Assembly: GCF_011927955.1 (NCBI RefSeq)
Contig: NZ_JAATJN010000001.1
Location: 1,364,001-1,428,000, forward strand
Origin: Brevibacterium marinum
Lineage (GTDB): Bacteria > Actinomycetota > Actinomycetes > Actinomycetales > Brevibacteriaceae
Direction: 5' to 3'
Length of the DNA: 64,000 nt
Shown here: piece after piece, positions 8,202-16,726 of the stretch
Position numbering within the stretch: the stretch's first letter is position 1
How the letters are laid out: the number at the start of each line of letters is the position of its first letter
Position numbers and translations under genes: made by a program
Notes under the pieces: generated by a model
The model's input: the letters and a program-made list of their open reading frames with translations, nothing else
Database searches by the model: none
What the model was told of the DNA's origin: nothing

Positions 8202-9290
8202 ATGCGTACCAAAATTGCTGTTTCGGCGGCACTTGGGCTCGGACTGGTATTCGGCGCAGGTGGGCCGGCGCTGTCGAGCACACTGACGTCGACCGACGAC
8301 GAATCCGCAACCGATATGGAAGCCGCGGTGGTGCCGGGCCAAGAGCTCGAGCCGATCACCGACGGAAAGCTGAACAAGGGCGAAACTGCATACGTAGACG
8401 TCACTGTCGCCACTCTGTGGACCGATCCGCAGGCGCCCCGGAAGGTCGATAAGCCGGCACTGGGTCATCCCGTCGATCTCGACAAATGGAACAAGAACCT
8501 GAAGAACGATGAGGTGCGACGCGGGCTGACCGGCAAGGCCGAGACGCAAGCCGCCTACGGTTCGGAAGTCACTGTCCTCAAGACCAAAGGTGCCTGGGCT
8601 AAAGTCGCGGTCACGGAGCAGTCGACGTCCAAGAACAAGAAGGGCTATCCCGGTTGGCTGCCGAAGAAGCAGCTCGTTGAGAACGACCGGTTCGCTCAGC
8701 TCAAGGATGACCAGCCCCGTGCGGTCGTGACCGAGAAGAAGAGCGAACTCGAGGGCATCGAATTCACGAAGGACACGGGCGCGGACGTCAGCTTCAATGT
8801 CGAGCTGCCGCTCATCGCCCAGGACGTCGACGATGTGCGCGTGGCACTCCCCGGCGGCGGCGCAGCGTGGATCGACGTCGATGACGTCGCGGTCTACGAA
8901 TCCGACGGCAAGCCGGAGAAGCCCAGCGGCGCCGACCTCGTCAAGACGGCGAAGCAGTTCGACGGGCTGCGTTACCTGTGGGCCGGCGTCTCGGCCTACG
9001 GCTTCGACTGCTCGGGCTTCACCTACAGCATCTACCGCGCCCACGGCATCGACATTCCGCGAGACTCGGGCGAACAGGCCACAACCGGCAAGAAGGTCTC
9101 ATCGGAGAACCTCAAGGCCGGTGACCTGCTGTTCTTCTCGACCAGCTCGGGCACCGTCCACCACGTCGGAATGTACATCGGCGACGGTAAGATGATCCAC
9201 TCGCCGAACGCCTCCAAAGATGTCTATGTCGTCGACTGGAAATCCTGGGACAAAGGCAACGAGTTCTCCGGAGCCCGACGGATCGTCTGA
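8202..9290 (+). CDS. Secreted NlpC/P60 cell-wall endopeptidase
   Basis: A 362-residue exported peptidoglycan hydrolase. Residues 1 to about 26 are a signal peptide (basic start, then a Gly/Ala/Leu-rich core ending near GPALSS). The middle (about 60-235) is rich in short beta segments and looks like bacterial SH3-type wall-binding domains. The C-terminal NlpC/P60 domain (about 245-362) has Cys270 in GFDCSGF, His320/321 in VHHVGMYIGDG and a further polar residue in IHSPN. NlpC/P60 enzymes cut D-Glu-diaminopimelate bonds in stem peptides during division and wall turnover. An AAAGAGA site precedes the ATG. The long leader with two hairpins suggests control at RNA level. Confidence 0.92.
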   Translation: MRTKIAVSAALGLGLVFGAGGPALSSTLTSTDDESATDMEAAVVPGQELEPITDGKLNKGETAYVDVTVATLWTDPQAPRKVDKPALGHPVDLDKWNKNLKNDEVRRGLTGKAETQAAYGSEVTVLKTKGAWAKVAVTEQSTSKNKKGYPGWLPKKQLVENDRFAQLKDDQPRAVVTEKKSELEGIEFTKDTGADVSFNVELPLIAQDVDDVRVALPGGGAAWIDVDDVAVYESDGKPEKPSGADLVKTAKQFDGLRYLWAGVSAYGFDCSGFTYSIYRAHGIDIPRDSGEQATTGKKVSSENLKAGDLLFFSTSSGTVHHVGMYIGDGKMIHSPNASKDVYVVDWKSWDKGNEFSGARRIV

Positions 9291-9351
9291 CAGGCGCCCC
9301 AGTCCCTCCAGGCTCACCTCTGCCCTTCCGAGCGCACCGCGGCTGCTTCAG

Positions 9352-12180
9352 TCAGTGGCGCGAACTCTGGGTGGACTTGAGGTAGATGGCTCGAGCCAGG
9401 TCGTCGCGTCGTTCGATGAGTAGTCGACGCAGCGCCGGCGGCGCATCGCTGTGTTCGGTCAGCCAGGCATCGGTCTTCTCGACGACGGCTTCCTCCTCGA
9501 CGGACCAGCGCGGGTAGAGCCCGAGCACCAGGCGTCTGGCGATCTCGATCGAATTGTCGAGCCAGAAGTTCGCGAGTCGTGCGAAGTACTCATCGACGTA
9601 GTTCTCGATGAGCGGCATCGCCGAAGGAGCCACGAAACCGGAGATGATCGCCGACAGTACGTCATTGCTGAGGGAACCGGCCTCGTTGATGACCTCCCAC
9701 GCCCTGATCTTCACGATCGGCAGAGGCATGGCCGCACTCGCGGTCTCAGCGTGGAGGCGACCCGAAGAGCTGGGATCGGACTGGTTCTCTCGAGCAATGT
9801 CGGTCTGGTCGGCCCAGCCCAAGCACACCAGCGCAGTCAGAGCATTCCACCGCAGGGCATGATCATTGATGAGCCCTCTGAAGGGCAGAGACGTCGCCGC
9901 ATGTTCTGGAGCATCAGTTCCCGCGCCTGCGCTGTCCTGCTCGCCCGGTGGGGCGGGAGTCAAGCTGTCGACCTCTTCGCCGACGGGAACCGCAAGGATC
10001 TGCGATGCGAAGCTGCGCCCCATCGTGACGGCGGAGCTTCCATCGAAGCAGCGCGCAGTCCGAGACGTCAGGGCGAGAACCAGATTCGCCAGATGCAGCT
10101 GAGCGTCCGAACCGGATCGGGCCGCGGCCAAGGCGTCGAGGGCCGCGCCCAGCAGCCCGGAGATGCCGGTCTCGAAGTTCCTCTGCGAGACCCACTGATC
10201 CAAACAGGTCAGCGCCGTCTGGCTCAGTCCGGCCATGATGCCGGCGTGGCTCTCCTTGCCCAGGCTGCGGGCATAGGCCGTGAGATATCTCTGCACAGGC
10301 AGAAGGCCATCGCGGACTTCATTCTCCAGGGCCGACCAGACCAGGGCACGGGAGAGCGGGTCGGCGATCCGCGACACAGATCTGATCGCGGCTTCGGTCG
10401 ATGTCGGGTCCAGCCGCACGCGGGCATAGTCGTGATCGGAGTAATTGAGCAGTGTGATTTCGCCGAGTGTGCGCCCGACCAGCTGCTCCACCTCGGCGGT
10501 TTCGGTTGAGAAGTCGAAGGCGATGGTGTCGATGGGCACCAGACTGCGTCCCGAGCGTCGCAGCGTGGCGATCTCGAGAGTGTGCGGACGCAGCAGATTC
10601 GCGCCGCGGGCAGAATCGGCCTGAGTGATCGTCGCACTTGTGATGCTGTCCCGACCTGGGCGCCGTACGGGCGCGGTGCCCTTGCCGACAGCACCGCTGC
10701 TGCCCGTCCCGAAACCGCCAGAGGCCCCGAAACTGCCAGAGGCCCCGGAATCACCGGCCGTCGTCAATTTCAAGGACAGCTCTGAGACCCCGGAGGTGCC
10801 CAGCCACGCGCCGGCCCAACTTGCGATATCCCGGTCGGGAGCCGCCTCGGCGAGGCATTCGAGGAAGTCCGCGAGTTCGGTGTTGCGGTAGGCGAAGCGC
10901 TGGAAGTACAGGCGCGACCCGGCGAAGAAGGCCTCCCGGCCGACGAACGCGACCAGCTGCTTGAGCACGGACGCGCCCTTGGCGTAGGTGATGCCGTCGA
11001 AGTTGAGCTTCGCGGCCTCGACGTCGGGGATGTCGGCGACGATCGGGTGGGTGGTCGGATACAGGTCCTGCCTGTACGCCCACGCCTTGCGGCGCAGGGC
11101 GAAGGTCACCCAGCCGTCGGTGAATCGGGTCGCCTCGGCCAACGCCAGACCGCCCATGTAGTCGGCGAACGACTCCTTGAGCCACAGATCGTCCCACCAC
11201 TTCATGGTCACCAGATCGCCGAACCACATGTGCGCCATCTCGTGGAGGATCACGTTCGCCCGCGACTCGTAGTTCGCATCGGTGACCTTGTCCCGGAATA
11301 TCAGCCCGTCGGTGAACGTGACCAGGCCCGGATTCTCCATGGCGCCGAGGTTGTACTCCGGAACGAAGATCTGATCGTATTTGCCCCACGGGTACGGGAA
11401 GTCGAACTCGGAGCTGAAGAAGTCCAGCCCCGCCTTCGTGATCGAGAAGATGTCGGCCGCATCGAGGTGGTCGACGAGGCTGGCGCGCGTCCACGCGCCC
11501 AAGGCGACGACCCTGCCGGTCGCAGGATCCCTCCACTCATCGGTCGCGCCCTCGTAGGGGCCCGCGGTGATGCACGTGATATAGCTCGACTGCCGCAGTG
11601 TCGGAGCGAAATGATGGGTGATGGCGGGTGAGGAGGCCTCGTCCGTTGTCCGGCTCGCCTCCTGGCTCGGCCCTCGGCTCGTCTCGGGGCGGTTCGACAG
11701 CACCTGGAAGTGTTCGGGCGCCGTCACGTTGAAGATGAACTCTGCCTTGAGATCCGGCTGGTCGAAGTTCGCGAACACGCGACGGGCATCGGTCGGTTCG
11801 TACTGTGTGTAGAGGTAGACCTTGCCGTCGGCAGGGTCGGTGAAGCGGTGCATCCCTTCGCCCGAGGTGGAGTAGATCGCCTGCGCCTCGATCGTCAGGG
11901 TGTTCTTCCCCTTCTGTACGGGGAACCCCACACGCGCACCGTCGAACGCCTCGGTTGGGTCGAGTTCGACGTCGTTGATCTCAGCGAATGCGACTGATTC
12001 CGCGATCAGGTCGATGAACGTCCGGCACTCGGCTCGAGCATTGAACTCGACGACGGTGCGAGACAGGTACGTCGGAGCTCCGGTCTCGGCGTTGCTGACG
12101 TCGATGTCGATGGTGTAGGTCGAGACGTCGAGCACCTGGGTGCGACTCTGCGCTTCGTCTCGGGTCAGGTTCGTTGTCAT
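9352..12180 (-). CDS. pepN: Aminopeptidase N (M1 family)
   Basis: A 942-residue zinc aminopeptidase that removes N-terminal residues from peptides in the cytoplasm. The substrate-binding GAMEN motif is present, and the zinc site is His313-Glu314-x-x-His317 with Glu336 in WLKESFADYMG. Actinobacterial relatives are about 850-870 residues; the extra length lies in two low-complexity inserts, a Ser/Thr/Glu stretch near residue 165 and a Gly/Ser/Ala-rich linker of about 50 residues near residue 475 between the catalytic and C-terminal ERAP1-like domains. The start at 12180 is preceded by GAGGAG. An upstream in-frame extension to 13002 exists but lies antisense to the FUSC gene and is rejected. It is divergent from that gene, with 84 bases between starts. 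Confidence 0.93.
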   Translation of the reverse strand: MTTNLTRDEAQSRTQVLDVSTYTIDIDVSNAETGAPTYLSRTVVEFNARAECRTFIDLIAESVAFAEINDVELDPTEAFDGARVGFPVQKGKNTLTIEAQAIYSTSGEGMHRFTDPADGKVYLYTQYEPTDARRVFANFDQPDLKAEFIFNVTAPEHFQVLSNRPETSRGPSQEASRTTDEASSPAITHHFAPTLRQSSYITCITAGPYEGATDEWRDPATGRVVALGAWTRASLVDHLDAADIFSITKAGLDFFSSEFDFPYPWGKYDQIFVPEYNLGAMENPGLVTFTDGLIFRDKVTDANYESRANVILHEMAHMWFGDLVTMKWWDDLWLKESFADYMGGLALAEATRFTDGWVTFALRRKAWAYRQDLYPTTHPIVADIPDVEAAKLNFDGITYAKGASVLKQLVAFVGREAFFAGSRLYFQRFAYRNTELADFLECLAEAAPDRDIASWAGAWLGTSGVSELSLKLTTAGDSGASGSFGASGGFGTGSSGAVGKGTAPVRRPGRDSITSATITQADSARGANLLRPHTLEIATLRRSGRSLVPIDTIAFDFSTETAEVEQLVGRTLGEITLLNYSDHDYARVRLDPTSTEAAIRSVSRIADPLSRALVWSALENEVRDGLLPVQRYLTAYARSLGKESHAGIMAGLSQTALTCLDQWVSQRNFETGISGLLGAALDALAAARSGSDAQLHLANLVLALTSRTARCFDGSSAVTMGRSFASQILAVPVGEEVDSLTPAPPGEQDSAGAGTDAPEHAATSLPFRGLINDHALRWNALTALVCLGWADQTDIARENQSDPSSSGRLHAETASAAMPLPIVKIRAWEVINEAGSLSNDVLSAIISGFVAPSAMPLIENYVDEYFARLANFWLDNSIEIARRLVLGLYPRWSVEEEAVVEKTDAWLTEHSDAPPALRRLLIERRDDLARAIYLKSTQSSRH

Positions 12181-12264
12181 TCTCAGCCTCCTCGGCGCAC
12201 AGACATCAGCATGCCACAATTCCGGTACGCTGGGTACAGCGGCGGCGAGCAGCGAGGGGGACTG

Positions 12265-13413
12265 ATGGCGAAATCCGAGGTCAGCCAGCTGCCCCAACGC
12301 GCTTTCAACTCGGTGGTGCATCGATCTCGGATGGGCCTCAAACGTGTGAACGCCAATGCCGGGCAACTGATCCAGATCCCGATCGCCGCCACGGCCGCCT
12401 ACGCTTTCTGCGTCTATGTCCTCGGCCACCCCTACCCGTTTCTGGCCGCGGTCGCCTCTGCCGTCGGCATCGGCCCCGTCGCCGACCGGCGACTGCGCCG
12501 AGCCATGGAGATCGGCTTCGGCGCGACCTTCGGTGTGCTCGTCGGCGAGCTCCTCGTCAACGTCTACGGCACCGGGATCTGGCAGCTGACGCTGACGTTG
12601 GCCATCGGCCTCTTCATCGGCACGATGCTGAATTCCGGCGGCATCTTCATCACCCAGATCGCCGTGCAGTCCGTCTACGTCGTCGTGGTCCCCGCGACCG
12701 CCACGAGTCTGCCGTTCCCTCGCACCCTCGACGCCCTCACCGGGTCCGTGTGCGCGATCCTCCTCGCCCTCATCCTCCCGCGTGACGCACGCAAGGTGCC
12801 GCGCGGCTTGGCCGCCAGCATGCTCGATGAGATCAGCGCAGTCCTGCAGATGATGTCGAAGGCGCTGCAGGATTCCGACGTCGCGCTCGCCAAGCGGGCG
12901 CTGACCAGGGCGCGTGAGACCCAGGACATCATCGATTCCTGGGGGTCCTCGCTCAAGATCTCGAAGGAAGCGGCGAAGATCAATGCCCGAGGCAGGCGTC
13001 ATGCCGCCGAGGTGACCCGACTCTCACGTGCCCACACCCATGCCGATCGAGCGATGCGAACCATGCGGGTCATTGCCCGCAGGGTCGTGGGCATCACCGA
13101 ATTCGGAATCGAGAAGCCGATCATCGCCGGCTATGTCGGATCGCTGTCGGAAGGCTCGAAGAAGCTCGAGGTTGCGCTGCGGAGGGGCACCGATCGGGCC
13201 CTGGCCGAAGCTGCGTTGGCCGAGGCCGCATCCAGCCTCGATCCGCGCGCCGAGGCGAGCTGGGATATTCATGATGAGTCCCTTGTGCTGCTGCTGCGTC
13301 CTGTCGCCGTCGATCTCCTCGAGGCCTGCGGGCTGACCAATGAGGCCGCTCAGAACCGGCTTCCCTCGCTCAGCGAGGACACTCGAGACACGGACGATCC
13401 GCCCGCGGAATGA
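12265..13413 (+). CDS. FUSC / aromatic-acid-exporter-type membrane protein
   Basis: A 382-residue protein with an N-terminal group of four to five hydrophobic segments (about residues 35-160), a charged cytoplasmic helical region and a hydrophilic C-terminus, as in the FUSC/ArAE (DUF939) family. Better-studied members export aromatic carboxylic acids or other toxic organic acids; the substrate here is unknown. The ATG at 12265 has GAGGGGG 5 bases upstream and is preferred over an in-frame ATG at 12211. The last six codons and the stop lie inside the first unit of a 32-base tandem repeat, so the C-terminus may vary between strains. Confidence 0.8.
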   Translation: MAKSEVSQLPQRAFNSVVHRSRMGLKRVNANAGQLIQIPIAATAAYAFCVYVLGHPYPFLAAVASAVGIGPVADRRLRRAMEIGFGATFGVLVGELLVNVYGTGIWQLTLTLAIGLFIGTMLNSGGIFITQIAVQSVYVVVVPATATSLPFPRTLDALTGSVCAILLALILPRDARKVPRGLAASMLDEISAVLQMMSKALQDSDVALAKRALTRARETQDIIDSWGSSLKISKEAAKINARGRRHAAEVTRLSRAHTHADRAMRTMRVIARRVVGITEFGIEKPIIAGYVGSLSEGSKKLEVALRRGTDRALAEAALAEAASSLDPRAEASWDIHDESLVLLLRPVAVDLLEACGLTNEAAQNRLPSLSEDTRDTDDPPAE

Positions 13414-13478
13414 CCCACCCGATCGGCGATCCGCCCGCGGAATGACCCACCCGAACGGCGATCCGCCCGCGGAGTGGG
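13395..13478. repeat. 32-base tandem repeat, 2.6 copies, containing a gene end
   Basis: Copies at 13395-13426 and 13427-13458 differ at one base, and a partial third copy covers 13459-13478. The core is CGATCCGCCCGCGGAATGA. The first copy holds the final codons and TGA (13411-13413) of the FUSC gene. Confidence 0.85.
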
Positions 13479-13505
13479 CCTTGCGCGACAGCCGTGGGCG
13501 GCGGC

Positions 13506-14093
13506 TCAGCTGCTCTCGACGATGAACACGACAGTCGTCCCGGGCTCGAGTGCCGTGAACGTGTGGGGCCGGTCGCCCGGGTAGGTGAGATAGTCGCCGA
13601 CGCGGAGCTCGTATGACTGCCCGAGCACTCCGATGCGGGCCGCTCCCTGTCCCAGAATCACATGCTCGACAGTGCCGGCAGGGTGCGGCTGCGAGTCTCG
13701 CGGCTGGCCTGGCTCGGCTTGAATGAAGTAGACGTCACGTCGGGCATTCGCCGGAGACGCCGAGAGCAGAGTCGCAGCATAGTTCGAGGTGTTCGACGGC
13801 AGACTGGGCAGGTCCTTCGCGTGCAGGAGTGCGACCTCGTGCTGTGGGGGATCGAGCAGTCGGGCCAGGGGGATGTCGAGTGCGGCAGCCAGGGCCCACA
13901 TCGTCTCGACGCTGGGATTGCCGGTGCCTGCCTCCAGTCCGGACATGGTCGACTTTCCGATTCCCGCCCGACGAGCGACCTCGGACAGCGAGAGGTTCGC
14001 GCGCGTGCGCTCCCGTCTGATGGCGGTCGCGATCTGCTCTCGTGGCGGCGGCCCAGCAGGTGCCTCTGCGTCATCTCGTGGTTGAGAATTCAT
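13506..14093 (-). CDS. XRE-family regulator with C-terminal cupin sensor
   Basis: A 195-residue transcription regulator. Residues ~20-75 are a helix-turn-helix of the XRE type (SLSEVARRAGIGKSTMSGLE). Residues ~110-195 form a cupin barrel (HPAGTVEHVILGQG, GDYLTYPGDRPH), the usual small-molecule sensor of this family. It is divergent from azlCD with 65 bases between the starts, and an inverted repeat in that gap is a likely operator, so it probably controls azlCD and itself. Its own -10 (TATAGT, 14100-14105 on the minus strand) ends 6 bases before the ATG, which suggests a leaderless mRNA. Confidence 0.88.
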   Translation of the reverse strand: MNSQPRDDAEAPAGPPPREQIATAIRRERTRANLSLSEVARRAGIGKSTMSGLEAGTGNPSVETMWALAAALDIPLARLLDPPQHEVALLHAKDLPSLPSNTSNYAATLLSASPANARRDVYFIQAEPGQPRDSQPHPAGTVEHVILGQGAARIGVLGQSYELRVGDYLTYPGDRPHTFTALEPGTTVVFIVESS

Positions 14094-14099
14094 GATTTC

Positions 14100-14105
14100 A
14101 CTATA
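14100..14105 (-). promoter_or_regulatory. Candidate -10 of the XRE-cupin gene
   Basis: TATAGT on the minus strand, 6 bases before the ATG at 14093, with no Shine-Dalgarno. This fits leaderless transcription. Confidence 0.5.
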
Positions 14106-14113
14106 GCGACATA

Positions 14114-14133
14114 TCGTTCTGGTTGACGAACGA
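14114..14133. promoter_or_regulatory. Candidate operator in the XRE/azlC divergent region
   Basis: A perfect inverted repeat, TCGTTC (14114-14119) and GAACGA (14128-14133) with 8 bases between, covers the TTGACG (14123-14128) that could be the azlC -35. A repressor bound here would block azlC and could reach its own promoter. Binding by the XRE-cupin protein is inferred. Confidence 0.5.
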
Positions 14134-14158
14134 ATCCAGAGTGTGCACTATATAGAAC

Positions 14159-14956
14159 ATGAGTTCTGTCTTCCGCACGGTCGATCGGGTCCTTCCAGGG
14201 TCGACCTATCGTGACGTCGCGATCGTCACGGTCACGATCATCGCGGTCGCCCTGTCCTATGGAGCGATCTCGGCGGTGTCCGGCTTTCCCTGGTGGCAGA
14301 CGCTGCTGCTGGCGATGTTCGCGCTCGGCGGCGCCGCGGAATTCACTTTCGTCGGTGTGATCGCGGCGGGCGGTGCTCCGATCCTGGCGGTGCTGGCGGG
14401 GCTGCTGGTCAATTCGCGGAACTTCGCATTCGGTGTGGCTGTGGGTCCGTTCTTCCCGCAGGACTGGCGGGCGCTCATCGCAGCCCATGGGATCAACGAC
14501 GAATCGACCGCCATTTCGCGAACGGTCGGCAACGATCGCGCGCGGTGGCACGCCTTCCTCCTCATGGGAGCGGCCATCGCCCTGATGTGGCCGAGCGGGG
14601 CCATGGTCGGCCAATGGCTCGGGAATGTCATCGACGCCGACCTCCTGGGCCTCGACGCCGCGTTCCCGATCATCCTCTTCTCCCTCATCCGCGGCGACTT
14701 GAAGAACAGGGCCACACTGACGCTGACGGTTGCGGGCATCCTCGTTGCAGTCCTCCTCACGCCGATCCTGCCGCTCGGCCTCGGAGCCGTGAGCTCCCTG
14801 TCGGTGTTCGCCCTCGTGGCCGCGGGGTGGTCGATCCGAATCGTCATCGCCAGGCGCCGAGGCGGCACGGAGCAATCGTCCCGAGCCGTTCGGAAACTCA
14901 CCCGCCGCAACGACAGCGATGCCCGCGAACCCAGCCGTCGGGAGGGGAGACGATGA
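14159..14956 (+). CDS. azlC: AzlC-family branched-chain amino acid exporter, large subunit
   Basis: A 265-residue membrane protein with about six to seven hydrophobic segments, including the conserved AzlC core (GGAAEFTFVGVIAAGG, then LLVNSRNFAFG). With AzlD it forms an efflux system for branched-chain or related amino acids. There is no ribosome site: TTGACG (14123) and a TATATA-like element (14149-14154) end a few bases before the ATG, so the mRNA is probably leaderless. The C-terminal 30 residues are basic and cytoplasmic. The stop overlaps the azlD start (ATGA). Control by the divergent XRE-cupin gene is likely. Confidence 0.88.
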   Translation: MSSVFRTVDRVLPGSTYRDVAIVTVTIIAVALSYGAISAVSGFPWWQTLLLAMFALGGAAEFTFVGVIAAGGAPILAVLAGLLVNSRNFAFGVAVGPFFPQDWRALIAAHGINDESTAISRTVGNDRARWHAFLLMGAAIALMWPSGAMVGQWLGNVIDADLLGLDAAFPIILFSLIRGDLKNRATLTLTVAGILVAVLLTPILPLGLGAVSSLSVFALVAAGWSIRIVIARRRGGTEQSSRAVRKLTRRNDSDAREPSRREGRR

Positions 14957-15384
14957 CCCCGATCAGCTTCCTCATCGCGCTCGCTGCGCTGAGCATCGGC
15001 ACCTACGCCATGCGCTTCGCCGGGGTGAAACTCGGTGCGGCGATCGCAACGAAGGGCAGACGCCGAGAGCCCGCGACCACCTCGGCGGGGGACGGCGTTC
15101 CGTCGGGATCGAGCGGTCCGTCGAGGTCAAGCGAATCGGCAGACGAGCCCGGGACCGACTCGACGGCGACGGTGACGAAGTGGATGGACAGGGCGACGGT
15201 CGTCCTCATCGGTGCGGTCTTCGCGACGACCGCGATCTTCGATGGTCAGGACATCGCCGACCCGGCCCGCCTCATCGGAGTCGGGGCAGGAGTGCTCGCG
15301 TCGATCCTGCGGGTGCCGATGCTCATCTGCGTGATCCTCGGCATGGGCGTCTGTGCCGTCATCCGGATGACGGGGATCCTGTGA
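14953..15384 (+). CDS. azlD: AzlD-family small subunit of the amino acid exporter
   Basis: A 143-residue partner of AzlC. The first helix (FLIALAALSIGTYAMRF) is typical; then comes an unusual hydrophilic Ser/Gly/Glu-rich loop of about 45 residues, and three further hydrophobic segments ending at the stop. Family members are usually about 100-110 residues without that loop. The ATG at 14953 overlaps the azlC stop by 4 bases and is far more likely than in-frame codons upstream inside azlC. Confidence 0.87.
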   Translation: MTPISFLIALAALSIGTYAMRFAGVKLGAAIATKGRRREPATTSAGDGVPSGSSGPSRSSESADEPGTDSTATVTKWMDRATVVLIGAVFATTAIFDGQDIADPARLIGVGAGVLASILRVPMLICVILGMGVCAVIRMTGIL

Positions 15385-15519
15385 ATGCCTGAGCTCCAGG
15401 CGACCGGGGACCTGTGAAGGTGCGTTATGACCGGTGCGCTTCATGTGCGGAGGATGACCCAGAGGTGGGGATTCGCCCAGGATCCGAGCCGATCCCGTGC
15501 TCGGGCGAGCTGCGATTGT

Positions 15520-15525
15520 TAGGCT
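15520..15525 (+). promoter_or_regulatory. Candidate -10 of the DUF2516 gene
   Basis: TAGGCT, 7 bases before the ATG at 15533. The interval reads GGAGGGC, so either a leaderless start or a very short leader with a ribosome site is possible. Confidence 0.4.
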
Positions 15526-15532
15526 GGAGGGC

Positions 15533-15862
15533 ATGGAAATCATTGCCGGCTTGCAGCGCATCGTCTTTCTCGCCTTGTCCGTCGCCGCCTTCGGACTCCA
15601 GCTGTGGGCATTCATCGACTGCCTGCGCTACAAGGACGAGAACTATCGTGCCGTCGACAAGCAGAGCAAGAAGTTCTGGGTCATCCTCCTCGGCATCGGT
15701 CTCGCGCTCGCGCTCATCGCCCTGCCGCCCATGGGCATGCGCATCATCTTCCTCAACCTGATCGCACTCGTCGCCGGCATCGTCTATCTCACCGACGTCC
15801 GACCGAAGATCAAGGCCGTCGACCCGCGCAATCGCAGTCGGAACCGGAACCACAGACGCTGA
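15533..15862 (+). CDS. DUF2516-family small membrane protein
   Basis: A 109-residue protein with three hydrophobic segments (about residues 4-28, 48-65 and 68-85), a charged loop (CLRYKDENYRAVDKQSKKFW) between the first two, and a basic tail ending in NRNHRR. This matches the actinobacterial DUF2516 family, whose function is unknown. The start is set by GGAGG and by a TAGGCT element 7 bases upstream. It lies 21 bases before the hydrolase gene that precedes mshA. Confidence 0.8.
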   Translation: MEIIAGLQRIVFLALSVAAFGLQLWAFIDCLRYKDENYRAVDKQSKKFWVILLGIGLALALIALPPMGMRIIFLNLIALVAGIVYLTDVRPKIKAVDPRNRSRNRNHRR

Positions 15863-15883
15863 GCAGTCGGCAATCACACACAG

Positions 15884-16717
15884 ATGACGAAGGACCTCAA
15901 TCTCCCGGGCGCCGACACCGACTACATCGCCACCTTCGGCACGAAAGAACCGCACACCCTCTTCGGCCACGGGTTCGCCGGCGCGATCCGCGACACCCGC
16001 CCCTTCGGCACCGGCATCTCCGGCACCAAGCACTTCCTCCACCTGCCCGGCCACGGCGGGCGCCCCTCGCCCGGTGCGGGATGGACCTACGGACAGATCG
16101 CCGAGGTGTTGGCCCAGGCCTTGAGCCGAACCTCGGCGACACAGGCGCTCGGAGTCTCGATGTCCGCCGGTGGGCTCCTGCGGCTGCTGGCGACAGAGCA
16201 TCCGGTCACCCGGGGCCTCGAGAAGGTCGCCCTCGTGCTCCCGGCCTCATTCACCGGATTCTCCGCCGAGGTGAGCGACCGCAACCGTGCCCACCTGGAG
16301 AGACTGCGTGAGCTGGTGTCCTCCGGCGACGTCGAGGGAGTCGTCGATCTCATGCTCTCCCGCGAACCCGCCGAGGTGGCCGAGCTCCTGCCTGCCAGAG
16401 CGTGGACGAGGACGAAGGCCGAGAATCTCGTCGGCACCGACATGTCCGACGGCCTCGGCCTGGCGCTCGAGATCGCCGTCGACGCGAATGAGGGCGATGA
16501 TCCGGGTGAGAACGGAGGCCCGATGGGCACCCTGGCGCGCTGGCCCGGGCAGGTGCTGGTCCTGACTCACGAAGACGACCCCGCACACCCCGTCGAGATC
16601 GCCGAGGCGGTCGCCGCCGCGATTCCCGGATCCCGGCTGGAGGTTCTGCCGGCGGGGTCGATCCTGTGGCGCGGTCGCCACAAGGTCCGACGGATCCTCG
16701 GCGAGTTCTTTGGCTAA
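15884..16717 (+). CDS. Alpha/beta-fold hydrolase
   Basis: A 277-residue protein with the alpha/beta-hydrolase layout: an early HGFAG oxyanion-type segment (about residues 29-33), the nucleophile elbow GVSMSAGG (Ser near residue 89) and a late acid/His part (LTHEDDPAHPVE, then a C-terminal helix). There is no signal peptide. It sits only 9 bases before mshA, and the mshA -10 lies inside its last codons. A link to mycothiol metabolism is possible but not shown; substrate unknown. Confidence 0.75.
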   Translation: MTKDLNLPGADTDYIATFGTKEPHTLFGHGFAGAIRDTRPFGTGISGTKHFLHLPGHGGRPSPGAGWTYGQIAEVLAQALSRTSATQALGVSMSAGGLLRLLATEHPVTRGLEKVALVLPASFTGFSAEVSDRNRAHLERLRELVSSGDVEGVVDLMLSREPAEVAELLPARAWTRTKAENLVGTDMSDGLGLALEIAVDANEGDDPGENGGPMGTLARWPGQVLVLTHEDDPAHPVEIAEAVAAAIPGSRLEVLPAGSILWRGRHKVRRILGEFFG

Positions 16718-16720
16718 ACT
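16715..16720 (+). promoter_or_regulatory. Candidate -10 of mshA
   Basis: TAAACT, 6 bases before the GTG start at 16727 and overlapping the end of the upstream hydrolase gene. It fits a leaderless mshA transcript. Confidence 0.5.
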
Positions 16721-16726
16721 GGCACA

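Noticed and set aside
12181..13002. In-frame extension of the aminopeptidase N gene to 1216 residues
   Set aside because: The added 274 codons run antisense through the FUSC gene, have an Arg/Gly/Asp-rich shadow composition, and the ATG at 12180 has a clear GAGGAG site at the start of the M1 domain.
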